NCBI GenBank assembly: GCA_018266255.1
Contig: JAFEAT010000022.1
Location: 1-64,000 of the forward strand
DNA length: 64,000 nucleotides
Origin: Cyanobacteria bacterium SZAS-4
Lineage (GTDB): Bacteria; Cyanobacteriota; Vampirovibrionia; Obscuribacterales; Obscuribacteraceae
Direction of reading: 5' to 3'
Shown here: positions 15,345-22,865 of the stretch, in pieces
Position numbering within the stretch: position 1 is the first letter of the stretch
Layout of the letters: the number at the start of each line of letters is the position of its first letter
The notes under the pieces: generated by a model
Told to the model about the DNA's origin: nothing
The model's input: the letters and a program-made list of their open reading frames with translations, nothing else
Databases searched by the model: none
Translations under genes and position numbers: made by a program

Positions 15345-15857
15345 TCAACCAAGGCTGACCCTGCCGCCGCCGCCGCCGCCTCCGCCGCTGTAACTACCGC
15401 CGCGACTGCCACGGTCGAAGTTGTTGCCTTGACCACCATAGGTTCGGTGGCCACTGTAATAAGCAATACATTGATTTGCGTACTCGGCATATCTACGCAG
15501 CGTTGGATCTTTGGATTTCTCCATCACCCAGTTGTAGTGCTGTTCAGCAGCAACTGTCTGGTTGGTGTTCTGATAACACTGACCGATGTAATAGTGAATC
15601 ATGTCGCTGCAGTAACCAGTGCTATCAAGAATTTGGAAGTCCTTCATAGCAGCGGCGTAATTCTTCTTCTGAAAAAATCCAACCCCCTCCTTATAGAGAG
15701 GGTTGGCGTTCAGTTGAGCCTTCGTGGCTCCCTTCCCGCCCTTTTTGACGGTACTCACAGCAACGCTAGCCTTCAACTGTTTCGCCGCAACAAAGTTTGC
15801 TGGCACCGCGAAGGAAGCAACAAGAATGAGAATTGGCAGGAGATCTTGAATTTTCAT
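15345..15857 (-). CDS. Exported TPR protein with glycine-rich tail
   Basis: Encodes 170 residues from an ATG at 15857 with AGGGA upstream. Residues 1-25 are a signal peptide ending in VAA. Residues about 50-125 contain two TPR-like units (YKEGVGFFQKKNYAAAMKDF and IGQCYQNTNQTVAAEQHY), so it probably binds another protein in the periplasm or outside the cell. The last 35 residues are a Gly/Ser tail with GSYSGGGGGGGG, likely disordered. Two to three Cys are present. The gene stands alone with its own terminator. Confidence 0.82.
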   Translation of the reverse strand: MKIQDLLPILILVASFAVPANFVAAKQLKASVAVSTVKKGGKGATKAQLNANPLYKEGVGFFQKKNYAAAMKDFQILDSTGYCSDMIHYYIGQCYQNTNQTVAAEQHYNWVMEKSKDPTLRRYAEYANQCIAYYSGHRTYGGQGNNFDRGSRGGSYSGGGGGGGGRVSLG

Positions 15858-16042
15858 TGATAGTCCCTGATGGTATTCATAAGATGCCCAAAAACAAGGT
15901 CTTCAAACAGCAATCATGGATGCATATGGCGCCCCAACTGGCATTTCGTCCTATCGACGCGCCTCTTGAAGACTGTTGAAAAAGTCTTAAATCAGCCTCC
16001 CCTATTGTAAGCTGATACAACGCATAAAGGAGATTCTGGATT

Positions 16043-16981
16043 ATGTCGCAGGCAAACAGATGGCACACCGCACTAATTGCTATTTCGGCGCTGGCGCTAG
16101 CGCTTGTGCCAACAGCAACGCGAGCAGATTCAGGAAAGACTCAAAAGCCGATAATCGGCGTCAATCTAGACCTGGAGGGCGTTGAGCACAAAGAAGCGAC
16201 GATTTCAGTTCTTTATTACGAAGCAATCAAGAAAGCGGGCGGCATTCCGGTTCTAATTCCCCCGGTGTCTAAAGCTGACCTGCAAGAAATTCTCCCGAAA
16301 TTAGACGGAGTCATGATGATCGGTGGCGCCGACTACCCGCCATCACTCTACAACAAGGAAACCGAGCCGAAAACCAGCATCATGGAGAAAGAGCGTTCAG
16401 ATTTTGATATCGAACTGACCAAATCAGCTCTTGCCACACCAGACATGCCGATATTGGGAATATGCGCAGGCTGCCAGGTTCTGAACATTCAACCCGGCGG
16501 TTCACTGATTCAAGATATTCCAACGCACCAACCAACATCCAAAATTATGCACGCCAGTCATGACGGATGGAAAAAAGGATTCAACAAACACGAGGTTACA
16601 TTCGAAGCAGACAGCAAGCTTGGCACAATCTACAAGGCACCATTGGCAGTGCCAACAGCCCATCATCAATGTATAGACAAAGTTGCACCGGGATTTCGTG
16701 TCGTAGCCAAAACCGCTGACGGACTGCCTGAGGCAATTGAGAAAACTGGAGCCAGATTTGTCGTAGGTGTCCAATTCCATCCAGAAAGAGATTACGAAGC
16801 AAATAAAGGATTGTTCGCCGAACTGATCCGCGTGGCAGCAGAACGGCACCTGAAACGGGAAAAGCTCGCAAACGACTCAGCCACCAACACAGCAGCTAAT
16901 ACAGCAGCTAATACAGCCGCTAACACAGCAGCTAACACGGCAGTGAACACTGGAGCAAGCGCTTCCGGTGGCACACGCTAA
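16043..16981 (+). CDS. Exported class I glutamine amidotransferase-like hydrolase (peptidase C26)
   Basis: Encodes 312 residues. An ATG at 16043 with AGGAGA upstream starts a signal peptide ending in TRADS. The mature domain matches the gamma-glutamyl-GABA hydrolase group: GVNLDLEG, MMIGGADYPP, nucleophile motif GICAGCQVLNIQPGGS (GICxGxQ), and GVQFHPERD carrying the catalytic His. Cytoplasmic PuuD cleaves gamma-glutamyl-GABA. Export suggests a different gamma-glutamyl substrate, perhaps peptides in the periplasm or cell wall; that is inference. The C terminus ends in a low-complexity run of Asn-Thr-Ala-Ala units. The response regulator gene begins directly after the stop codon. Confidence 0.85.
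   Translation: MSQANRWHTALIAISALALALVPTATRADSGKTQKPIIGVNLDLEGVEHKEATISVLYYEAIKKAGGIPVLIPPVSKADLQEILPKLDGVMMIGGADYPPSLYNKETEPKTSIMEKERSDFDIELTKSALATPDMPILGICAGCQVLNIQPGGSLIQDIPTHQPTSKIMHASHDGWKKGFNKHEVTFEADSKLGTIYKAPLAVPTAHHQCIDKVAPGFRVVAKTADGLPEAIEKTGARFVVGVQFHPERDYEANKGLFAELIRVAAERHLKREKLANDSATNTAANTAANTAANTAANTAVNTGASASGGTR
16886..16945 (+). repeat. 12-bp tandem repeat at the end of the C26 hydrolase gene
   Basis: Five units of 12 bases (AACACAGCAGCT and variants) encode the repeated NTAA tail. In-frame gain or loss of units would only lengthen or shorten the tail. Confidence 0.8.
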
Positions 16982-17659
16982 ATGGCGAAGATCCTTCTAG
17001 CCGAAGACGATAAGGATCTGCACAACATTTTGCGCACCTTTCTGTTGTTTGAACACCACTCGGTAGAAAGCTCGTTCACTGGAACTGACGCCGACGAAAA
17101 ATTAGGCGCATCAGAGTATGACGTCGTCGTGCTTGATTGGGACCTGCCCGGTAAGGCAGGTATTGAATTGGTAACTGAGTTGCGGACACGTGGAAGCAAC
17201 GCTCCCATCCTCATGATCACGGGCAAAACTTCAATCGCAGACAAGATGGAAGGTTTGGACACTGGAGCCGACGATTACCTGACCAAGCCATTCAACATTC
17301 AAGAATTCGGCGCGCGCATACGAGCGTTGCTCAGGCGCGGCGGCCAGCCGGTCAATCAGCAAGGCAACGTTCTCACCATGGCTGGTATCACACTGGACGT
17401 AGCCCGGTATCGCGTCACGAAAGACGACAAACCAATAAATTTGCTGCCAAAGGAATTTCAACTGCTCGAATTTTTCATGCGCCACCCCAATCATGTATAC
17501 GCACCAGAAGCCCTATTAACCAAGGTGTGGCCGAGCGATACTGAAGCAACCGCTGAGGCATTGCGCAGCACCGTCAAACGAATCCGCAAAAAGTTAGACC
17601 CGGAAGGGCTCCTACTCAGAACGGTACACGGTGTGGGCTACATTTTTGAACTGCCCTAA
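16982..17659 (+). CDS. OmpR/PhoB-family response regulator
   Basis: Encodes 225 residues. The receiver domain (1-120) has the acidic pair ED at 8-9, phospho-acceptor Asp52 in VVVLDWDLPG, and Lys102 in YLTKPF. The C-terminal winged helix (about 130-225) has LLPKEFQLLEFFMRHPN and the recognition region TVKRIRKKLD, ending in RTVHGVGYIFE as usual for the family. The start follows the stop of the C26 hydrolase with no gap and no strong ribosome binding site, so it is probably translated by coupling. No histidine kinase is adjacent; the partner must be elsewhere. Confidence 0.93.
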   Translation: MAKILLAEDDKDLHNILRTFLLFEHHSVESSFTGTDADEKLGASEYDVVVLDWDLPGKAGIELVTELRTRGSNAPILMITGKTSIADKMEGLDTGADDYLTKPFNIQEFGARIRALLRRGGQPVNQQGNVLTMAGITLDVARYRVTKDDKPINLLPKEFQLLEFFMRHPNHVYAPEALLTKVWPSDTEATAEALRSTVKRIRKKLDPEGLLLRTVHGVGYIFELP

Positions 17660-17784
17660 CGTTTAATGGGCTGACCCAAAAATCTCCGAATTCTGAACCA
17701 AAAGGTTCCGTTCCAAAACGTATCTTAAATGCATGAAGGCACTCCACAAGGTGACCAGCGCGACAGAGTTTAGGTAGGAACAGA

Positions 17785-17842
17785 CGTTTCAAGACATCGT
17801 TTCAAGAAATCGTTTGAAGACATCGTTTGAAGACATCGTTCC
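17785..17842. repeat. 13-bp tandem repeat, four and a half copies
   Basis: Units CGTTTCAAGACAT, CGTTTCAAGAAAT and two of CGTTTGAAGACAT, then CGTTCC. The repeats lie in the non-coding region between the response regulator and clpS. The 13-base period does not suit a reading frame. Confidence 0.75.
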
Positions 17843-17893
17843 AACAAACAGAACCTCGAGCTGTAACTCAGTAACCAGTAACTTTAACCAGAC

Positions 17894-17967
17894 AAATCTC
17901 CCTCGTCTAAAACATGAAGTTTGTTGGCATTGCCAAGCATAACTTGTGAAGATGGCGAGGGATTTTT
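17894..17967 (+). terminator. Rod-shaped hairpin ending in a T-tract
   Basis: AAATC-CCCTCG (17894-17905, one bulged T) pairs with CGAGGGATTT (17956-17965). Within it AAGTT pairs with AACTT and TTGGCA with TGCCAA. The 3' end runs into TTTTT. It may end the response-regulator transcript 235 bases after its stop, or be the body of a small RNA. Apart from this and the 13-bp repeat, the region 17660-18053 shows no gene. Confidence 0.45.
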
Positions 17968-18053
17968 GCGTGGTTCAGGAGCGATTTCGTTAATCGGCGG
18001 GATAATATGTTATAGACACAAATAGGAGTCTGAGGACTCGAAAATGACACTGT

Positions 18054-18383
18054 GTGGGGATAGGTGAATTGCCGAAGGTTGACCACGATACTGATCAGGG
18101 CGTGCTTACCGAAAGTAAGCAAAAGGTTGAGAAACCGCCCATGTACAAAGTGCTGCTGCACAATGACGACTATACGTCCCAGGAGTTTGTCGTTTTAATT
18201 TTGCAGTCCATCTTTCATAAAAGTTTCGCCGACGCCTTCAAAATAATGTTGGCAGTTCACAACTCAGGAATTGGTATAGCTGGCGTATACACGCATGAAA
18301 TTGCCGAAGCAAAATGCAACAAAGTCGTTGAAATGGCGCAATCGCAGGGATTTCCACTTCTGTGCACCGTTGAAGAAGAATAG
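18054..18383 (+). CDS. clpS: ClpS, adaptor of the ClpA protease chaperone
   Basis: Up to 109 residues. The C-terminal 80 residues are a clear ClpS domain: YKVLLHNDDYTSQEFV with the Asn-Asp-Asp of the substrate pocket, and VYTHEIAEAKCNKV with the conserved His. ClpS delivers proteins with N-terminal destabilising residues to ClpA-ClpP. The GTG at 18054 is the longest start but has no ribosome binding site. A TTG at 18069 with AGGTG just upstream is an alternative giving 104 residues. It is followed 54 bases later by clpA, so adaptor and unfoldase are probably made together. Confidence 0.93.
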   Translation: MGIGELPKVDHDTDQGVLTESKQKVEKPPMYKVLLHNDDYTSQEFVVLILQSIFHKSFADAFKIMLAVHNSGIGIAGVYTHEIAEAKCNKVVEMAQSQGFPLLCTVEEE

Positions 18384-18437
18384 CGCCGGGTAGAACAACA
18401 TTAGATAGCGCCGCGAAGGCTTTAAAGAAGAAGAAAA

Positions 18438-20879
18438 ATGATTACAAAGGAATTACAGGACACGCTCAATCTCGCCTTGCAAGAGGCAGTAGCGCGCAAA
18501 CACGAATTTTTGACGTTGGAGCATCTGCTGTTCGCTCTTCTGAGCGAGAAAACGTCCAGCCAAGTTATCCGCAGTTGCGGCGGCAATATTGACGAGCTGC
18601 GAAAAGAACTCGACCAGTTCATGAAAGACAGCATGGAGAAGATGCGCGACAACTGGAAACAAAATCCAGCAGCCAGTGCAGCCTTTGAGCGCGTGCTTTC
18701 GAGAGCAGCGATGCAAGCCGAGTCAGCGGCGCAAGGCACCATTGATGGTGGCAACGTATTAGCCGCGATGTTTCAAGAACGGCGCTCTCACGCTGTGTAT
18801 TTGTTGGAGAAACAAGGCATTACCCGACTCGACGTGCTCAATTACATCTCGCACGGTATTTCCAAAGGCGGCGGCGGACGAGACGAAGAAGAAGGCGAAA
18901 GTGCATATGGCGGAGACGATGACGAAGGGCGCTCCATCAAAGATCCACTGGCTGAATTTACCGTCAACTTAATTGAGCGCGCCAAATCCAACAAGATAGA
19001 TACGCTGATTGGAAGAGACTCAGAAATTCAAAGAACGATTCAAGTTCTCTGCCGCCGCCGCAAAAATAATCCCATCTATGTAGGTGATCCAGGCGTAGGC
19101 AAAACCGCTATCGCTGAAGGTCTTGCGCTCAAGATCGTAAGAGGAGAAGTGCCCGACGCGCTTAAAGGCGCTGAGGTATTCGCTCTCGATATGGGTGCGT
19201 TGATTGCCGGCACAAAGTTTCGCGGACAGTTCGAACAGCGCATGAAAGCTGTGATTCGTGAGCTTCAGAAGCGTCCAGGAGTAATTCTGGTGATCGACGA
19301 GATCCACACAATCGTTGGAGCCGGCGCGGTTTCTGGCGGTTCAATGGATGCCTCGAATATTCTCAAACCGGCACTTGCCAGCGGCGAACTGCGTTGCATC
19401 GGCGCCACTACTTATCCTGAATATAAATCAGCCTTCGAACGTGACAAAGCGCTGGCGAGACGTTTCCAAAAAATCGATATCGCAGAACCATCAACTGATG
19501 AAACAATCAAAATCCTGCAGGGCCTCAAGGTCTACTACGAAGAGCACCATGGCGTCACATATTCGGATGAGGCAGTCGTTGCAGCAGCTGAACTTGCGGC
19601 AAAACACATCAACGACAAGTTTCTTCCTGATAAAGCAATCGATGTTCTCGATGAAGTTGGTGCAGCCGTCAAACTCATGCCGGCTGAAGAACGCCCATCT
19701 AGAGTGATTACGACTCACGATGTTGAGTTAGTAGTCGCGCGCATGGCTAAGATTCCGCCTAAGTCTGTCTCGGGCTCAGACAAAGAGCGCTTGCAGAACA
19801 TGGAGGCAGAGCTCAAGAGTGTTCTATATGGACAGGATCATGCTGTCGAGCAGATGGTGCGGGCAATAAAATTGTCTCGTTCTGGGCTGAGCAATCCAGG
19901 CAAACCGATAGGATCTTTCCTCTTCTCGGGACCCACCGGAGTAGGCAAAACCGAGTTGGCTAAGCAATTGGCGAAAGTTCTTGGAATTGCGTTCTTGCGC
20001 TTCGACATGAGCGAATACATGGAAAAACACACGGTCTCTCGCTTGATCGGTGCACCTCCCGGCTACGTGGGTTTCGATCAAGGCGGTTTGCTCACTGACG
20101 CGGTCTCAAAGACACCACATGCGGTGATAGTGCTCGACGAAATCGAGAAGGCCCATCCCGACCTTTTCAACATCCTTCTGCAAGTAATGGACCACGCCAC
20201 CCTGACGGACAACAACGGTAAGAAAGCTGATTTCCGCAACGTCATTTTGATTATGACTACAAACGCCGGCGCGCGCGAAATGAGTGCAGGCGATATCGGA
20301 TTCGCTCTGTCACCAAGCCTGGAGCAAGAGCTCTTCAAGACGTCAACGAAAGTGGCTGACCCAACCGGCAAAGGCAAGAGCGCGCTCGAACGCACGTTCA
20401 GTCCCGAGTTCCGCAACCGCTTAGACGCTTCAGTTGTGTTCCACCAACTCGGTCGAGCAGAAGTGACCCGCGTCGTCGACAAATTCGCCGAAGAAGTGAG
20501 AGTACAGCTGATTGAAAAGAAAGTGGAGTTGTCTCTGACCGATGCGGCAAAGCAGTGGTTTACCGTCAAAGGCTTCGACAAGCTTTACGGCGCCAGACCG
20601 ATGGCGCGCATCATCCAACAAAAGATTCGCGAGCCGCTGGCCGAAGAATTACTCTTCGGAAAGTTACAGCAGGGCGGCAGCGTGGTCGTAAACGAGAAAG
20701 ATGGCGAGATTGTCCTGGAGATCAAATCATCTGATCCTAACGATCAGGAAGTTGTGATCAAAGAGACGGTTTCTCCTGGTGAGAAGAAGTTGGAGCCGGT
20801 TCGCGAATCGGTGGTTAAGCTTCCTCCGGAGCCTAAAGCGGCTAGTGAAGCAAAACCTAAAATCGAGCCTGTTAGCTAG
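18438..20879 (+). CDS. clpA: ClpA, ATP-dependent Clp protease unfoldase subunit
   Basis: Encodes 813 residues. Order: Clp N domain (about 1-140), acidic Gly-rich linker, first AAA+ module with Walker A GDPGVGKT at 216-223 and Walker B VILVIDEIH, second AAA+ module with Walker A GPTGVGKT at 498-505 and Walker B VIVLDEIEKAHPD. The ClpB/ClpC middle coiled coil is missing, so it is ClpA rather than ClpB or ClpC. The ClpP-docking loop reads DIGF in place of the usual IGL/IGF motif. An extra C-terminal tail of about 45 residues rich in Pro, Glu and Lys is not typical. It unfolds ClpS-bound substrates and feeds them to ClpP, which is not in this window. The convergent oxygenase gene ends 15 bases beyond. 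Confidence 0.95.
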   Translation: MITKELQDTLNLALQEAVARKHEFLTLEHLLFALLSEKTSSQVIRSCGGNIDELRKELDQFMKDSMEKMRDNWKQNPAASAAFERVLSRAAMQAESAAQGTIDGGNVLAAMFQERRSHAVYLLEKQGITRLDVLNYISHGISKGGGGRDEEEGESAYGGDDDEGRSIKDPLAEFTVNLIERAKSNKIDTLIGRDSEIQRTIQVLCRRRKNNPIYVGDPGVGKTAIAEGLALKIVRGEVPDALKGAEVFALDMGALIAGTKFRGQFEQRMKAVIRELQKRPGVILVIDEIHTIVGAGAVSGGSMDASNILKPALASGELRCIGATTYPEYKSAFERDKALARRFQKIDIAEPSTDETIKILQGLKVYYEEHHGVTYSDEAVVAAAELAAKHINDKFLPDKAIDVLDEVGAAVKLMPAEERPSRVITTHDVELVVARMAKIPPKSVSGSDKERLQNMEAELKSVLYGQDHAVEQMVRAIKLSRSGLSNPGKPIGSFLFSGPTGVGKTELAKQLAKVLGIAFLRFDMSEYMEKHTVSRLIGAPPGYVGFDQGGLLTDAVSKTPHAVIVLDEIEKAHPDLFNILLQVMDHATLTDNNGKKADFRNVILIMTTNAGAREMSAGDIGFALSPSLEQELFKTSTKVADPTGKGKSALERTFSPEFRNRLDASVVFHQLGRAEVTRVVDKFAEEVRVQLIEKKVELSLTDAAKQWFTVKGFDKLYGARPMARIIQQKIREPLAEELLFGKLQQGGSVVVNEKDGEIVLEIKSSDPNDQEVVIKETVSPGEKKLEPVRESVVKLPPEPKAASEAKPKIEPVS

Positions 20880-20893
20880 GCGGAGCCGGCGCG

Positions 20894-21622
20894 TTAGGCG
20901 ATTGCCCATTCCAGACCGTCTGGAAGCAACTTTGATGTGTACTCGATGTGGATGATTCGGCGGTGCCCTTCGTCCCTTGCTGCAGACGAGCGGTGCACTA
21001 GGAGCGGGCGCATCAGCAAGACGTCTCCGCTTCTGGCAGCGCAAACCTGGAAGGCGCCTTTGGCGTCTAATTCGTCGATTCGCTTCTTGGATACAACACC
21101 GGTGTAGTGCGAGCTTGGAATCACTTCCAGCGCGCCGTCCTGAGCCAGGCAATCATCCAAATGTATGCGCACCGTGAGCATACGCGATAGATATTCAACG
21201 GGCGGCTGTACATGCAAAATGCCGTTTTTGACTGACCAGGTGCCGAATCCAGGCGACTCGATTCTCTTCTTCACGCCAATATGCAAATCCTGATGCCAGT
21301 TCATGTACCAGGAAGCATCCGGGTCGTTGTCCAAAAGAACGGCTCTGACTGGGAACGCTTCTGGTCCCAGAATATCTTTGACCATGTTCAAAATGGTGGA
21401 CGACTCCGCCATTTCTCGAACTTCGGGCACTTCTTTGAGCAGGTGGCGCATCGCAAACACACCTGCACCGCGCTTGCGGATAAAGGCACTGGCTTTCGCA
21501 TCTTCGATGGAAGAAAGAATATTATCGAGCTGCGTTCCGTTGAGAACGCCTTTTCTCAATGTATAACCTTCGTCAGTAAACGTCTTGGTCATGGTCATAT
21601 CTAGAAGGCATTCTTGTGTCAT
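20894..21622 (-). CDS. Phytanoyl-CoA dioxygenase (PhyH)-like Fe(II)/2-oxoglutarate oxygenase
   Basis: Encodes 242 residues from an ATG at 21622 with GGGGAA upstream; Met9 and Met11 are other possible starts. The iron-binding triad fits His110 and Asp112 in NWHQD and His210 in PLLVHRS. Arg221 or Arg222, ten or more residues later, would bind 2-oxoglutarate. The blocks VRIHLDDC, GALEVIPSSH and SGDVLLMRP are typical of PhyH proteins. Bacterial members hydroxylate very different small molecules, so the substrate cannot be named. It is convergent with clpA and isolated from other metabolic genes. Confidence 0.85.
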   Translation of the reverse strand: MTQECLLDMTMTKTFTDEGYTLRKGVLNGTQLDNILSSIEDAKASAFIRKRGAGVFAMRHLLKEVPEVREMAESSTILNMVKDILGPEAFPVRAVLLDNDPDASWYMNWHQDLHIGVKKRIESPGFGTWSVKNGILHVQPPVEYLSRMLTVRIHLDDCLAQDGALEVIPSSHYTGVVSKKRIDELDAKGAFQVCAARSGDVLLMRPLLVHRSSAARDEGHRRIIHIEYTSKLLPDGLEWAIA

Positions 21623-21861
21623 GGTTCCCCGGTGCGCAAAGGCATATATAAATCTAGCTGAGTAATTCTACAGGCAAACGTCAAAAAGTCATGTTTATTC
21701 CGCGCAAATTCACAATCCAGACAAAGGGCGCCCCTGCCAGTTTCAGATGTCTGAACAAAATCAAATATGCGCAAGCGCTGAAACCGAGTGTTGGCGCGCC
21801 TAAATCGCAACCGCCTCATGGCTGCTAAACTGCCAACACTCCACTTCAGGTGAAACCAAAT

Positions 21862-22812
21862 ATGTACTTTTTAAAACTGGTTACGGTGGCAATCGCCGCC
21901 GCCACGATTCAGTCGCCGCTGACTGAGGTCAAACGCTTGTCTGATGAACCGGTTCTCACCCCGCGACCGGGGCAGTTCGACGACCTCGCCGCCTACAATC
22001 CAACCGCTCTGAAATTAGGAAACAAAACCGTTCTTCTCTACCGCGCGCAGAACAAGAAAGGCACGTCTCAGATTGGATATGCCGAAAGCGAAGACGGTAT
22101 CCACTTCACGCAGAGTGCAAAGCCTGTTCTTTCGCCGGAAACAGACTACGAAAAGGACGGTGGGATAGAAGATCCTCGCATCGTCAAAATAAATGGATTG
22201 TATTACCTCACCTACACCGGCTACAACAAAACTGATGCGCAGCTCTGCCTCGCCACATCGAAGGATTTGAAGAAGTGGGACAGAGTCGGAATTATCATGC
22301 CTGCAAATAAGGGCACCTGGAATACACAGTGGACAAAATCAGGCGCAATTCTGACAAAGAAAGTGAACGGCAAGTATTGGATGTACTACCTCGGCACCGC
22401 TGACGGTGCAGACCAAATGGGCGTGGCGTCATCCACTGATTTGAAACACTGGCAAGACGCAACCCAGCGTCCAGTTCTTTCAAAACGTCCGGGAATGTTC
22501 GATTCAAAGGTTGTTGAGCCGGGGCCGGCGCCCCTCTTAACTAGCGATGGAATTTTGCTTATCTATAACGGAGCCGACGACAAATTGGTTTATCGCACAG
22601 GTTGGGTCTTGTTTGATAAGAAGGATCCAACAAAGGTACTGAGCCGCTCCGATGAACCATTCTTCAAACCGGAAAAGAAATGGGAAATTGAAGGACAGGT
22701 ACCCAACGTCGTTTTCGTGGAAGGGCTGACGCAGAACGGCGACATGCTCAATTTGTATTACGGATCCGGTGACACAAGCACCGGTGTCGCACAGTGCAAA
22801 CTGAAAAAGTGA
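21862..22812 (+). CDS. Exported glycosidase/phosphorylase-like protein, GH130-type five-bladed propeller
   Basis: The frame is open from a GTG at 21850, but the ATG at 21862 with AGGTGA eight bases upstream is preferred (316 residues). A short hydrophobic N terminus suggests export. The body matches the GH130 mannoside phosphorylase pattern: YNPTALKLGNKTVLLYRAQ, GIEDPRI with the presumed catalytic Asp, KWDRVG, TKSGAIL, KYWMYY, VVEPGPAPL, YRTGWVLFDKKDPTKVLSRS, and GQVPNVVFVEGL. The fold is a five-bladed beta-propeller. The export signal is marginal. If real, it probably acts on beta-mannosides or related glycans outside the cytoplasm, and so may be a hydrolase rather than a phosphorylase. It is followed by a terminator. 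Confidence 0.83.
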   Translation: MYFLKLVTVAIAAATIQSPLTEVKRLSDEPVLTPRPGQFDDLAAYNPTALKLGNKTVLLYRAQNKKGTSQIGYAESEDGIHFTQSAKPVLSPETDYEKDGGIEDPRIVKINGLYYLTYTGYNKTDAQLCLATSKDLKKWDRVGIIMPANKGTWNTQWTKSGAILTKKVNGKYWMYYLGTADGADQMGVASSTDLKHWQDATQRPVLSKRPGMFDSKVVEPGPAPLLTSDGILLIYNGADDKLVYRTGWVLFDKKDPTKVLSRSDEPFFKPEKKWEIEGQVPNVVFVEGLTQNGDMLNLYYGSGDTSTGVAQCKLKK

Positions 22813-22817
22813 ATCAA

Positions 22818-22846
22818 CAAAAAGCGCCCCTTGCGGAGCGCTTTTC
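22818..22846. terminator. Bidirectional terminator between convergent genes
   Basis: AAAAAGCGC and GCGCTTTT flank a loop CCCTTGCGGA. The arms give a T-tract on both strands. It serves both the plus gene ending at 22812 and the minus gene ending at 22866. Confidence 0.75.
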
Positions 22847-22865
22847 ACTAACCCTTAGGGTTTAC

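Noticed and set aside
13444..20126. Further CACC...GGTG matches inside coding regions (13444, 20113) and at 48695
   Set aside because: They fall in normal codons of clear proteins and fit chance expectation, so they were not counted as members of the dispersed set.
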